64,000 bases of DNA from Microscilla marina ATCC 23134 (GCF_000169175.1 NZ_AAWS01000022.1:1-64000); one strand, 5' to 3'; shown: positions 24,500 through 35,307, counted from the first letter of the stretch. Program-made: numbers and translations. Notes: generated by a model not told the origin, from the sequence alone.

Positions 24500-25414
24500 T
24501 TAAGTCTTTACGGGTCTTTTTGACCAATAAAAAGCCAGTATCAGGCTAGAGCACATGTCCCAAATAGCCCACCAACCCACAATAAGTGCCATTCCGCCTA
24601 CGCCGCCAAAAAAAGCCATTGTCAATACCACACTTGTGCTCCCGTTTTGAATACCCGTTTCTATAGTAATGGTACGCAAGTCGCGCCCTGGTACTCTAAA
24701 TACCCTGGCGGTGAGTCCACCTACCAACAAAGCCACTAAGTTGTGTGCCAGTACCAAGCCCAGAAAGTGGAACAAATATTTTACAAAAATACCCAGGTTA
24801 TCGACAAAAGCACCTACAATAAAAATAACAAAAATAATGAGCGAAACAATGCGGAAAGCCTTGGTGATTTTTTCGGCAAACTGAGGGAAACGGTAGCGGG
24901 TAAGCATTCCCAAAAAGGTAGGGATAATGGTGAGTTCTAAGATAACAATGACCATTTCTATAAAATCAATGGTCAGGGGTTTGCCCGAAGCACTTTGAAT
25001 ATCCAGCATATTTGCCCAAAAGGCAAAGTTGAATGGGGTAGTAAACGACGACAGCAAGGTAGTAATGGTAGTAAGGCTGACCGATAGTTCGGCGTTGCCA
25101 CCTGATAGGTGGGCAATAAAGTTAGACAGAGGTCCTCCGGGGCAGGCGGCCACCAGAATCATCCCCAGGGCAAGGCTGGGGTGTGGGTTGAGCAAGGTAA
25201 TGAGCCCAAATGTAGCCGCAGGCAACAGCACTACTTGCGACAACAAACCAATGACCACCGAGCGGGGATTGGTCAAAATTTCTTTAAAGTCTTTGGTATG
25301 TAGATTGAGTGCTACCCCATACATTACAATGCCCAGGCATATCTTGAGTAAGATTACATTGTCATCGCTAAATTTTAATACTGCCTGATTAAGATCGATT
25401 GCCAAAAAGTGCAT
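24500..25414 (-). CDS. Bile acid:sodium symporter (BASS/SBF) family transporter
   Basis: A 304-residue inner-membrane protein with about nine hydrophobic segments. It carries the SBF-family motif region CPGGPLSNFIAHLSGGNAELSVSLTTITTLLSSF in the fourth and fifth helices (I quote the family positions, not the whole stretch), and a later Glu-containing segment ITIETGIQNGSTSVVLTMAFF that forms the second discontinuous helix. Family members carry bile acids or small organic anions with sodium; bacterial members have diverse or unknown substrates. It is transcribed alone. Confidence 0.88.
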   Translation of the reverse strand: MHFLAIDLNQAVLKFSDDNVILLKICLGIVMYGVALNLHTKDFKEILTNPRSVVIGLLSQVVLLPAATFGLITLLNPHPSLALGMILVAACPGGPLSNFIAHLSGGNAELSVSLTTITTLLSSFTTPFNFAFWANMLDIQSASGKPLTIDFIEMVIVILELTIIPTFLGMLTRYRFPQFAEKITKAFRIVSLIIFVIFIVGAFVDNLGIFVKYLFHFLGLVLAHNLVALLVGGLTARVFRVPGRDLRTITIETGIQNGSTSVVLTMAFFGGVGGMALIVGWWAIWDMCSSLILAFYWSKRPVKT

Positions 25415-25531
25415 TAGTGGTATTTGTAATTAAACTTACATTCTTGATTGTACAGCAAATATATGATATTCTGTTTGATTTGTGTACGAATTTGAAAATT
25501 ACAAGCCAAAGTATTATTTGATGGTTGTATT

Positions 25532-25729
25532 GCCAATACTCCGCAGTGATTTTAGTCAAAGTTGTTTGCTGTTTATCAGTCATTGATGAATTTAAAAACT
25601 ATTTAATTGGGTGTTTAGGCGTAAAACCGAAACGCTTTTAAAAATAAAGTGAGTACACAATCTTAATATAAAATACTGGTTTACAGCATTTAACAAGGTG
25701 AACATTTACTCAAATCAGCTATGGACTTC
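25532..25729. repeat. About 170-bp dispersed repeat, minus copy
   Basis: The inverted copy of 14968-15141. Both end with AGTCCATAGCT on one side and GGAGTATTG on the other, when read in the same orientation. This gap (25415-26170) has no gene. Confidence 0.8.
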
Positions 25730-25789
25730 CATCTACCGATTTTATAAACCGCTAAAAATCAATGTCCTATAAAATCGGTAAGTTCAAGG

Positions 25790-25860
25790 TGTAGCACCGA
25801 TATTCATCGGTATCTAAGGACTTGCGACTTGTCGCTTGAAGCTTGCCCCTGCAGGCGCTA
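25790..25860. repeat. Palindromic repeat, copy 3
   Basis: ACCGATATTCATCGGT at 25796-25811 followed by TATCTAAGGACTTGCGACTTG. Same family as 4868 and 24350. The gap between here and 26170 holds nothing else that I can support. Confidence 0.7.
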
Positions 25861-26155
25861 TGGACTATTGATTGCTTAAGGGCTTTATAATGAACCGAGC
25901 AGAGCAAACAGCATAGTGCTGAATATGAGTACTTGTTGCCTAATGCTCACCCTTGGTAGCTATTTATTAAAACACAGAAAAACTTCTCTCCTATTTTGAA
26001 CCCACCCAAAAAGTATTGATTATTGTAAGCTTATTTATAAACTACCTGCAAAACAGTAAGATAGAATTAATAGCAAGGCATACCACCCTTTAAAAAGAAC
26101 AATCAAAAATTATGGTATGATTTTTACCTATTAACCTAAAACATACCAGACATAG

Positions 26156-26164
26156 AAAAGGAGA
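26156..26164 (+). promoter_or_regulatory. Strong Shine-Dalgarno site before the giant gene
   Basis: AAAAGGAGA lies 6 bases before the ATG. Most genes here lack an evident Shine-Dalgarno sequence, as is usual in Bacteroidota, so this one is notable and supports the start at 26171. Confidence 0.5.
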
Positions 26165-26170
26165 CAGATT

Positions 26171-29100
26171 ATGGCTTTTAAAATAGACATCCGTAATCAA
26201 CAAAAGACACCACGCGAAAAAGTTGTGTTGATCGGAACAGGAAAAGGAACCATTCATATAGAACCTCAAAGTAGCCTGCACGCATTGGATGCCGGAAAAG
26301 ATTGGGTATTGAAAGACGCCCGTTTAAATATTTCGGTGGCTCCCAAGCAAGTAGTATACTTAAATATTACCTCAGTAGCAGCCCCCCAAGGCTATAAGTT
26401 TGGAGTCAAGCTTAAGTTTGAAGGTAACCCCTACGAAAAAGTGCTGGGCTACAACCAAGAAGGGAGTTTGCTTACCCTTACGGTGTTGCACAATGGCAGC
26501 ATAGACGCCGAAATAGAGGAGCAACAAGTGTGGGCGTTTGCCCCTCCGCCCCATGCTTCTACTTTTGCCCTTTCGGTCAATAACCAAATGGCGAACCACC
26601 CTGTACTGTATGAAGCAGTCTCGGCAGTATTGCCCGGCAACCCTACGCATAGCTTGCACTTTACCCAAGGCGATTTGTATACCATGCATGGCGAGGTAAA
26701 AGCTTGGGTGTTGTCAGAAGCTTGCCTGACAATTTCTATCAACGAAAAGTTTAAAATCCCTCTTAAAATCATTGCATTGCCCAGCCAGCAAAAAGGGTAT
26801 TTGTCGGCCGTAAGGCTAGAGTATGGGCAAAACAGTCAAACTTTGAATTACAACGACGAAGCCAGCCTTATTTGTCTCACCATATTGCCCGATGGCTCGG
26901 TAGAAGCCACCATACAAAACCAAAAAATAAAATTACACTGTCCTCCTCATCCGTCTACCTTTTCGCTGAATGTATACAACCAACAAGAAAACCGTCCTGA
27001 CATAGGGTATATTCTTTACCGGGCACAAGGCGGTATGAGCAGCACCAATATTATGTCAGGCAATTGTTTTTTCAATCAATTGCCTGAGGCATTGCTGTGG
27101 TCACTTAATCGTGCCGAACTGTCTATATCAGTAGCTGCCCGTCAATTAATTTACCTCAATATAGAGGCAGTTTCGGGCGAAGAAACCGGGACTAATCATA
27201 AGTCAGGCATCAGGTTTGAGTACGGCAACCAAGTAAAATACCTTGCCTACAACACCCCCGATAGCATGCTTACTTTGTGGGTGAGTACTACCGGAGAAAT
27301 AGAAGCCACTATTGGCACACAAAGTGTTCACCTTGACTGTCCACCTCACCCGTCTAACTTTGTATTGCATGTAAGCAACGAGCTAAACAATGAGCAGTCC
27401 ATTACTTCTCACAATAAAACGGTGGCAGGAAAGTCGTTTGAAAACGCGATTTTTACCAAAGATTTTATCACCCCTCCCAAAGTAGCAGAAAATAACCCAG
27501 CTACTGAAGAAGTGGTAACGAACAGTGATGAAGGAAGCCTTGCGGTGGCTGAAGAAGTAACCGTTATGGCAGAAGAACCTAAGGCTACGCTCATTACCAG
27601 TACTTTAGAAATACCTCTAAATGGCTACACAGCCCATTTTCATATCACTAGTGTATCGGGGCTTGCTGCTGGAGGCGATACTACCTCTGGAGTAAGGCTT
27701 GAATATGGAGGATGGTCAGAGTATTTGGGCTATAACACCGAAGGGAGTCTGCTCAATATTACGATAGAAGCCGATGGAACAGTATGGGCAGAGGTAGAAG
27801 GCAAAGGGGTGGAGTTTCCGCCAACGAGCCAAAACCCTGAGATACTTAAAGTGCCCGAAGACTTCCGTACAATACAGGCTGCAATAGACGCTGCACACGA
27901 AGACAGCGTAATATTACTTGCTCCGGGCACTTATCAGGAAAATATTGATTTTACCGACAAAAATGTACTGGTTGCATCGTTGGCTTACCTTACCGGACAA
28001 ACCAAGTATATCGCACAAACCGTAATAAAACCAACTGATTCTATTGTGTTTGCCCAAAATGACCAGCGTCAAACTGGCTTTTACGGGCTCACCCTGCAAC
28101 AAACCAACGACGACCTGGTAATCACTTACCGTGACTCTATTCCAAGTTTTCAGAATTGCGTATTTGTGCTCGAAGACATAGGCAGGGCAGCATTGGTAGC
28201 ACGCAATAATTCGTTGCCTTTGTTTCGCAATTGCACCATTGTAGGAGGCAACTATGCTTTTGTGATCTCGTCAGGGGCAAACGTAATGATAGACAATTCT
28301 ATCATTCAGTCAGAATATTTGGTGCGTACCCACAATGTAGAAGAAATGCACCGGGTAATGCCTATGTATTCTACTTTGTTTTTAGAGAATGATCGAAGCA
28401 ACAAGCAATTTCTCAATTACAACTCGGTGGGCTTCAAAACCAATAGTTCGAGCAAACCTATATTTATCAATCCGCAAGCCAACAACTACCGCTTGCGTGA
28501 TACCTCATCGGCAAAAAGAACCGGACGAAACAAGTCGGAGGCAGGCGCCTACAATCTCTTGCCTACCATGAAGTTTCAGGAGATATTCAGCAACATATAC
28601 AATGCCCTCAAAAACCCGCTATTTGTGTACGACAATGATCAACTGTGGATACAGTGGCAACCTTCTGATTTTGTCGATAGTTATGATATCAGCATCAAAG
28701 ACCTTGATTTTCAGATAGGGCAATTGGTGCAGGGAGAACACCTTCCGGCAGCAAGCCCATCACACTTTGTCCAGGAAACCATCAGCGGCCAACATGAGTT
28801 TGTGCTAAATAAGCCGCTAGAGGCAGGCAAAACCTATGAAGTAACCATTGCCCCAAAAATGAGTGAAGAAATAGTACCACTTGCCCACACTTTTCACTTA
28901 CAGCTGGAGGCAGCCCCTCAGCTTTACCCCAACTTATTGTACTTTGCCCAAAACAACCTGATCAAGGTTTACTGGGAGCAACCAACTGTACCCGTCGGAA
29001 ACCTGATTTTACTGCTTAGAAAAAACGACCAATTGCTTGCGCTTGAAAGGGATTTGGTAGGCAGTGATTTTAGCTGGGCACAAGACATTAGCACTGACGA

Positions 29101-32100
29101 ATTATACGAAGCCTTGTTTTTGAGCCAACAAATTACTGTAGGTAATGAGGCTTACGAAGAGGGAGAAGTAGTGCAAGTGACTATTAGCCCTGTGTGTAAA
29201 ACATCGGTGATGCCACTCGATATTACCCCACCTGAGTTGAGCCTGCGTTACGAAGAAGGCAACATAGAAGCCCAGTGGAACAGTGTAGGAGAGGTGTTTA
29301 CTTATGATTTTAAATGCTGGGAAGACCAGCGACAAGACCACCCATCTTATACCAGACGAACCCAGGAAACGAGTCTTAGTATTAGTGCCAACCCAGTACC
29401 CACACCCTCGCAAAATGGCGTACACGAGGCGAGCACCAGCGACAAGGTATGGATGTTTGCCGAAAGGCACGAAAAGATTGAACGGGGTAAAGAATACATT
29501 GCCCAAGTACGGGCAGTAGACAAAGACCAGGGCTATGTGGGCGCCTGGAGCCAACCACAACGTGTATTTGCCTTGTTGCCTGACGACCTTCCCCCTCCCG
29601 AAGTACAAATAAAGTATACTGAAGGGCATTTAGAAATGCGATGGCAAGCTGTAAGGTATGCACAAGGGTATGACATAGACATTGTAGATGCCGAAACCGA
29701 TGAGGTGGTGTATCAGAAAACAAAGTTTATGCAAACCTTTTTGTTTGTACACGATGGCATTGACAAAGGTAAAAACTACCGTGTAAAAGTAAGAGCGGTG
29801 GCCATGCGTACCGTAGGCAACTGGAGCGAACATGTAGAGGTATTTACCCTGGAAGCCAATGACTTGGCTACGCCTGAGGTGACTTTGCAATACAGCGAGG
29901 AAGGCATTAGTGCCAAATGGCAAGTAGTAGAGTTTGCCCAAAGCTATGAGGTAATGCTATTGACCGAAGGTGAGTCAGAAACCTCTACCGAAAATGGTTT
30001 TACAGTGATGGCAGACAGTACCCACTGGCAATGGAATGAAAAGATTGAAAAGCACCAACTATATCAGGTAAAGGTGCGTGCGATTGCAGGCAGTGCTCAA
30101 GGCGGGTGGAGCAAGACAAGTGAAGTGGTGGCCATTGATACTGAAGACCTGACACCCCCCAACAATATAGTGCTTGACTATGCCGAAGAAGCTATTCAAG
30201 TGAGTTGGGAAGCAATGGCTTATGCTAAAAAGTATGAGGTTATTGTCAAAGACCAAGCATCGGGCAATGTAGTAGGTGCCAACCTCACTGTAGACACCAC
30301 TACAGCAAGTAAGGCATCAGGCATTGATAAGGGGAAAAACTATGCTGTACAGGTGCGCTCAATGGTAGGTGATAAAGCCGGAGAGTGGAGTGAACCTTAT
30401 GAAGTTTTTACATTGGTTGCCAACGATCTGGAAACGCCCCAGATAAACCTGACTAATCCAGACGGAGGCATTGAGGTAAGCTGGGAAGCAGTAGACTTTG
30501 CCCAAAACTATGAAGTGCTGATAAAAGATGGCACTACGGGCGAAAAATTGGAAGAAAACCGTGAGGTAAGCGCACCCATTTGTACATTTACCGAAAACAT
30601 AGAAAAAGACAAAATATATGAAGTGCAGGTACGCGCGCTTGCCGAGGGTATGCAAGGCGAATGGAGCGCAGCACGCACGATTAAAGTAAAACACCTGGAA
30701 GACAAGCTCGAAATTATCAAACAGCGGTTGAGCGAGCAAAAAGAGAACAAAGGCTTTTATGTGTTGAATGATTACACTTTGGGCGAAACCGCTTTGTATG
30801 ACTCACTGAAGGCATCGTTAGGGGTAGACGAAATAGAACTACACACCCCTAAAGATTTACAAGAACAAGGTCAACAAATATTACTCTCAGGTACTACCCC
30901 TTCGCTGTTTGGTATGCCATCGCTCAATATTCAATTAATTTTGATGAACCAAGGTGGCGAGGTACAAACTACCATGCATTTTCAAATGCCCCGTAATTGG
31001 ACTTTTGCCGATAGTTTTGCCAGCCTTGAGCACACCTATTTCAAAGAATTACAACTACAGGATGCTCAATTTACTTATTCATCGATTGGTTACTTAGAGG
31101 CGTCGTGGCAAGTACCTATTACACCAGGGCTGAATTTTTATGCCAAAACTACTTTAAACGAATCGCTGGAGGTAGTGCAACACCTCAACGGTAAGCAAAA
31201 CAATGCCTTGCCCTTGTCGGGTAAAGTAGCTATCAAAAATGGTTTGCCTGTGATTCAACTTCAGTTTACGGAAAGTAAGTTTGAGCTCAACTATGGCGAA
31301 GATACCTTACCAATAAAAGCTTTATTACAAACGGTATTGGCAGACCAGGAAGCAGCCGAAACTACTGAGATAAGGGCGGAAGTTTGTTTGTATACCGAGG
31401 CTGACTTTCTTGCGAATGCGCGTTTGTCGGCACGCCTGACTGACCCTAAAGTGGATAGTCTGGAGCTGGTATACGAGGTAAGTACTCTGGTTGGTCAAAC
31501 AACCGAAGAAAATACTGATACTCCTGACCTTCATACCCCCGAAGAAGGGCAGGAGGCTGAAGAGGAAACCGAAGAAAAACTATCATCGGAAGAACTCAGA
31601 ACAAGAAATGAGGTAGAGGGTGAAACAAGGGAAGATGGGCGCAAGGCTGAAGATGAGGTAGCAGACAATAACCTGGAAGACCGCGAAAGTGTGACCGAAC
31701 CTAACCTGGACAACGACGAGGAACTCATGCAGGCTATAGAGTCGATGATTGGTACTCCAAAGCAAAAAAATACAGAGGCTTTACAAGCCAATTTGCAGGA
31801 AAATGTAATAGCTTTGTTGAAAGGTTGGGTAGGGCACGACAACGAATGGACAAGCTTATTGCCCGAAAAATATCACCAGGAAACACTGGAAGAAATGCCG
31901 GTGAGACAAGTGAGTATGCAGGTGATGTTGTCCAGTTGTAGTATTGTGGCTATGCGCATACAACTTGAACTGAGCAATTGGGCAGCCCTGGCACCTTATT
32001 ACTCTATCAACAGCCCTCTTTGGGTGGTATCAGCTCAGTATCCGTTTGACAAAACCAACCTTAAGGTAGAGGCTCAGTTAGAAGGGTTTGTGAGTCTGTC

Positions 32101-35100
32101 TGGTATTTATGTGCCTTTTGTAGCCCAAGCGCCTGATTTTGAACTGGTAGCCGATTGTATAATTGACCACAACCTGGAGGCATCTGACCTCATATTAGAC
32201 TATGGTGAGACGTCTGATGTGCCACTGCCAGGTAGTTTACCCAATTTTAGTATCACCCGCTTGGAGTTGCGCATAGAACCTCTCAGTGGAGAGTTTTATG
32301 TAACAGGGCATTCTGAAACCCCTTGGGAAATAGAAGTAACCCACGATAAAGACTTAAAACTGCAAAATGTAGGGCTTACTATTCGTCGGGTATTGCTGGA
32401 GGATGACCTCAAAGTAAAGATGCATTTTTTCGGGTTTATAAAATCAGACGATACACAAATTCGATTGATTGCCGAAAGAACCGAGGGCAATTGGGTATTT
32501 AATGCAGACCGTAATTTTGAGCATCAACTGCCAATATTACCCAAACTAATTGGCTACCTTGACGATCACTGGAAAAACGAAATACCTCAAAGTCTTGCTC
32601 AATTAAGCAATGGGTTGTTGTTGAAGCACTTGGAAATAAACCTGGGACTGGACAAAGCCTTTAACTTGTTGGTAGAGTCTAAACCAGGCTGGACTACCGA
32701 TGAGTTTTTACCCACAGTGGTTTCGTTTGGCTTACAAAACTTTGAGTTAAGTATTAGCAAGCAAAGCGGCGAAGAGATCAGTGGTCATTTGTCTGGCGAG
32801 TTTGACTTGGGCAAGAAGATTTTCTTTCCTTTGATTTTCGCCCTTCCGTTTGACGAGAAAAACTATTTGTTTTCGCTGGTACATTTCAACGAAGCGCTCT
32901 CTACTCCTCAGTTTAGCGACCTGCTGGCGTTGGCAAATCCTGATTGGGAACACCGCTTGCCTGATGCGTTGCAACACCTAGAGACTGAGAGTGACCTGGA
33001 GATTCAAAATTTTCAGTTGTTGTACCTGGAAGACAATGCTGATATTCCTGAAAAAACTTTCATTATGGAAGTGAGTACGAGTCAAAACTGGGAAGGCTGG
33101 CAACTCATTAAAGATACAAATATTTGGATAGACCACGCCGGACTGCGTATTTTCAGAAGTACCAACGATTTGCAAAGCGAGTTTGACTTTAGATTGTTTG
33201 GCAATTTGCCCATAGGCACAGGGGCGGTTTCGCTTAGTATGCCCGTGCCTTTTGAAGTCGACACCCACAGCATTCGCCTGGACTCAATACTGGAACAACC
33301 CTCGCTACAGGAAATGGTAGCATTGGCAGCCCCCGCGCTGGTCAATGCCTTACCCAAAGAAATTGCTTCGCTGGAGCACAATGTAATACTCAAAGATATT
33401 ACCTACAGTCAGGCAAGTGGTACGCCTTGTTTCAGAATGATTATTACCAATACAGAAGATTGGGAAGGTTGGCAGCTTACCGCTGAACCTGTGCCTTTGC
33501 ACTTGTCTGCTTTTGAATTACACATTGTGGCAACGCTAGAAGGGGCAGAAGCAAAGATTATGGCACCAATCAAAATATTTGGGGAACAAACCACTTTAGA
33601 ACTGCCACTGAGTGCTTCTGAACCTATGCATACGGCCATTTTATGGCAACCCCAAGCTGCTCAATTGGGCGATGTATTGAGTAAACTATTTGACAAGGCT
33701 GACATAAGTGAAAGCCTGCAACAACAAACACTGAGAAACTTTAGTGTCGCCTATAGTTTTGCCGAAAATGCCCTGCTCATAGATGGAAACTGTGGCGATA
33801 TTCGCCTTGAGGGACTGGGGCTATTTGAAGAAGTGCAGTTAAAGGCCCGGCTGGAAGCAGACGAGTTACCTTCGTTGGGTTTACAGGGTAAATGGCATGG
33901 TCATATTTACGAAACCTTTTACCCCTTTAAGTTTTTGTTGCCTCAGGCAGGGCAAGATAGCGAACAAGACTTGCCTTATGTAAGCATTGTAGAAGATGAT
34001 GATTTTCCGGCAATGCATCGCCTGGATGGGGCAAACGCAGCCCATAGTCTAAGCAAAATGGGCGCACCAGTAACTACTATTGCCTGGGTGTTGGTACACC
34101 CGCCTTATTTGCATACAGTTGCCGAAACTGCACAAATACTGAAAGAACAAACCCGTTTTGATGACATCAATGCGATTAGACAAGGGATTGTATCGATTGA
34201 CTCTACCTATGAAGAAGTAAAGGAGTTGATTGCATTACTTGGGTCGCTCAAATCTAAGGAGGGTGAGGCATATTTTACCAGTGAAGAAATTATGGAGGCA
34301 TTGCTTGAGGGAAGTGCCGATATGAGTACCACGCAGCTTGCCAAAATGCTAAAGTCGTACAAGGACGACCCCATAGAGGTAGCCACTATGCTTAAAACCT
34401 CGCTGAGCAAAACCTTGATTGGAAAAGACCCCAAAATGGTTGCCGCAGGAATGGTAGAAGCTATGAATGGTGCTGGGTATGAATTGCCTGCCATCACCGC
34501 TGCCTTAACAATGCATTTTACTGATATACCCACCAACGAGCAAATAGATTTTTATGTACATGCGCTCAAGGACACGTGCGACGTAGAAGCACTTGCCAAG
34601 TCTGTATATCAGTTGTCGCAGCGCAAACTTACTTGCGATACGTTGGCGGTGGCTATGCAAAAAGCCAATTACGAAATGGTAGACATTGCTCAAGGAGTAA
34701 AACACGCCTTTACTAGTTCGGTACTTGCCGAACACTTGCCTTCTAAGGTGGTAAAGGCTTTGAAAACGCTCAAAAAAGATTTTCTTACCATTAGCACTGT
34801 TTTGCCTCGTACCTTTGACGACTTCAAGGCAGAGAACCTTGCTACAGCACTTAAAATGAACTATTTTAATGCCCAGGATGCCGCGCTTGCTATGAGGTAT
34901 TTGTGGACTACCATAGAAACCAACGAGATGATAGACGCGCTCAAGGGAGCTCGTTATTCGTTGTCGTCAGTGTTGTTGTCATTGCTTGACATCAAAGAAG
35001 TAGCCGGGCAATTGCAACAGGCACAAAGTAGCCAGCGCGATATTGTAGACGCCTTGCGTGCAATTGGGGTAAGCGCGAACAAAGCAAGCGTGACTTTGCT

Positions 35101-35233
35101 AGAGTTTTTCCCTGAAATTACTTCGGCAACAAGCCTCACCAATGCGTTGCAGCAAGGTGGCTATACTACCGAACAAGCCGAAGCTGCAGCAGCGCTCATG
35201 GAAAAGTTAGATAAACTGGAGCCAGAGGGTTAG
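26171..35233 (+). CDS. Giant 3020-residue modular protein
   Basis: The largest gene in the window; I do not recognise it as a whole and see no signal peptide, lipobox or membrane helix. Residues 1-553 hold four copies of a domain of about 130 residues ending in CPPHPSTF-L-V-NQ (the fourth separated by a Glu-rich linker at about 430-475), with SGVRLEYG, YLGYNTEGSLL and DGTVEA as recurring motifs. Residues 555-800 look like a right-handed beta-helix (VPEDFRTIQAAIDAAHED). About 805-1506 are seven FN3-like repeats with the pattern W-AV-FAQ-YEV. About 1507-1780 and 1860-2620 are repeating beta domains, split by an acidic linker (about 1782-1860). Residues 2637-3020 are helical repeats. The only close gene is the convergent DUF4157 protein at 35379. 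It could be a cytoplasmic scaffold, an injected effector or an unusual secreted adhesin. Confidence 0.85.
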   Translation: MAFKIDIRNQQKTPREKVVLIGTGKGTIHIEPQSSLHALDAGKDWVLKDARLNISVAPKQVVYLNITSVAAPQGYKFGVKLKFEGNPYEKVLGYNQEGSLLTLTVLHNGSIDAEIEEQQVWAFAPPPHASTFALSVNNQMANHPVLYEAVSAVLPGNPTHSLHFTQGDLYTMHGEVKAWVLSEACLTISINEKFKIPLKIIALPSQQKGYLSAVRLEYGQNSQTLNYNDEASLICLTILPDGSVEATIQNQKIKLHCPPHPSTFSLNVYNQQENRPDIGYILYRAQGGMSSTNIMSGNCFFNQLPEALLWSLNRAELSISVAARQLIYLNIEAVSGEETGTNHKSGIRFEYGNQVKYLAYNTPDSMLTLWVSTTGEIEATIGTQSVHLDCPPHPSNFVLHVSNELNNEQSITSHNKTVAGKSFENAIFTKDFITPPKVAENNPATEEVVTNSDEGSLAVAEEVTVMAEEPKATLITSTLEIPLNGYTAHFHITSVSGLAAGGDTTSGVRLEYGGWSEYLGYNTEGSLLNITIEADGTVWAEVEGKGVEFPPTSQNPEILKVPEDFRTIQAAIDAAHEDSVILLAPGTYQENIDFTDKNVLVASLAYLTGQTKYIAQTVIKPTDSIVFAQNDQRQTGFYGLTLQQTNDDLVITYRDSIPSFQNCVFVLEDIGRAALVARNNSLPLFRNCTIVGGNYAFVISSGANVMIDNSIIQSEYLVRTHNVEEMHRVMPMYSTLFLENDRSNKQFLNYNSVGFKTNSSSKPIFINPQANNYRLRDTSSAKRTGRNKSEAGAYNLLPTMKFQEIFSNIYNALKNPLFVYDNDQLWIQWQPSDFVDSYDISIKDLDFQIGQLVQGEHLPAASPSHFVQETISGQHEFVLNKPLEAGKTYEVTIAPKMSEEIVPLAHTFHLQLEAAPQLYPNLLYFAQNNLIKVYWEQPTVPVGNLILLLRKNDQLLALERDLVGSDFSWAQDISTDELYEALFLSQQITVGNEAYEEGEVVQVTISPVCKTSVMPLDITPPELSLRYEEGNIEAQWNSVGEVFTYDFKCWEDQRQDHPSYTRRTQETSLSISANPVPTPSQNGVHEASTSDKVWMFAERHEKIERGKEYIAQVRAVDKDQGYVGAWSQPQRVFALLPDDLPPPEVQIKYTEGHLEMRWQAVRYAQGYDIDIVDAETDEVVYQKTKFMQTFLFVHDGIDKGKNYRVKVRAVAMRTVGNWSEHVEVFTLEANDLATPEVTLQYSEEGISAKWQVVEFAQSYEVMLLTEGESETSTENGFTVMADSTHWQWNEKIEKHQLYQVKVRAIAGSAQGGWSKTSEVVAIDTEDLTPPNNIVLDYAEEAIQVSWEAMAYAKKYEVIVKDQASGNVVGANLTVDTTTASKASGIDKGKNYAVQVRSMVGDKAGEWSEPYEVFTLVANDLETPQINLTNPDGGIEVSWEAVDFAQNYEVLIKDGTTGEKLEENREVSAPICTFTENIEKDKIYEVQVRALAEGMQGEWSAARTIKVKHLEDKLEIIKQRLSEQKENKGFYVLNDYTLGETALYDSLKASLGVDEIELHTPKDLQEQGQQILLSGTTPSLFGMPSLNIQLILMNQGGEVQTTMHFQMPRNWTFADSFASLEHTYFKELQLQDAQFTYSSIGYLEASWQVPITPGLNFYAKTTLNESLEVVQHLNGKQNNALPLSGKVAIKNGLPVIQLQFTESKFELNYGEDTLPIKALLQTVLADQEAAETTEIRAEVCLYTEADFLANARLSARLTDPKVDSLELVYEVSTLVGQTTEENTDTPDLHTPEEGQEAEEETEEKLSSEELRTRNEVEGETREDGRKAEDEVADNNLEDRESVTEPNLDNDEELMQAIESMIGTPKQKNTEALQANLQENVIALLKGWVGHDNEWTSLLPEKYHQETLEEMPVRQVSMQVMLSSCSIVAMRIQLELSNWAALAPYYSINSPLWVVSAQYPFDKTNLKVEAQLEGFVSLSGIYVPFVAQAPDFELVADCIIDHNLEASDLILDYGETSDVPLPGSLPNFSITRLELRIEPLSGEFYVTGHSETPWEIEVTHDKDLKLQNVGLTIRRVLLEDDLKVKMHFFGFIKSDDTQIRLIAERTEGNWVFNADRNFEHQLPILPKLIGYLDDHWKNEIPQSLAQLSNGLLLKHLEINLGLDKAFNLLVESKPGWTTDEFLPTVVSFGLQNFELSISKQSGEEISGHLSGEFDLGKKIFFPLIFALPFDEKNYLFSLVHFNEALSTPQFSDLLALANPDWEHRLPDALQHLETESDLEIQNFQLLYLEDNADIPEKTFIMEVSTSQNWEGWQLIKDTNIWIDHAGLRIFRSTNDLQSEFDFRLFGNLPIGTGAVSLSMPVPFEVDTHSIRLDSILEQPSLQEMVALAAPALVNALPKEIASLEHNVILKDITYSQASGTPCFRMIITNTEDWEGWQLTAEPVPLHLSAFELHIVATLEGAEAKIMAPIKIFGEQTTLELPLSASEPMHTAILWQPQAAQLGDVLSKLFDKADISESLQQQTLRNFSVAYSFAENALLIDGNCGDIRLEGLGLFEEVQLKARLEADELPSLGLQGKWHGHIYETFYPFKFLLPQAGQDSEQDLPYVSIVEDDDFPAMHRLDGANAAHSLSKMGAPVTTIAWVLVHPPYLHTVAETAQILKEQTRFDDINAIRQGIVSIDSTYEEVKELIALLGSLKSKEGEAYFTSEEIMEALLEGSADMSTTQLAKMLKSYKDDPIEVATMLKTSLSKTLIGKDPKMVAAGMVEAMNGAGYELPAITAALTMHFTDIPTNEQIDFYVHALKDTCDVEALAKSVYQLSQRKLTCDTLAVAMQKANYEMVDIAQGVKHAFTSSVLAEHLPSKVVKALKTLKKDFLTISTVLPRTFDDFKAENLATALKMNYFNAQDAALAMRYLWTTIETNEMIDALKGARYSLSSVLLSLLDIKEVAGQLQQAQSSQRDIVDALRAIGVSANKASVTLLEFFPEITSATSLTNALQQGGYTTEQAEAAAALMEKLDKLEPEG

Positions 35234-35267
35234 AGACACGGTTTTTAAATCCTTGGGATCATATTAC

Positions 35268-35307
35268 AAAGCGGAGTATTTTTAACCAATACTCCGCTTT
35301 TTTTTGT
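35268..35307. terminator. Strong bidirectional terminator
   Basis: A perfect 13-bp stem AAAGCGGAGTATT/AATACTCCGCTTT around a 7-base loop with eight T's downstream. It ends the 3020-residue gene, and its complement could end the convergent gene at 35379. Confidence 0.88.

Noticed and set aside
29102-29629. 175-residue frame opposite to the giant gene
   Set aside because: It is a shadow inside the FN3 repeats with aromatic-rich, low-quality composition.
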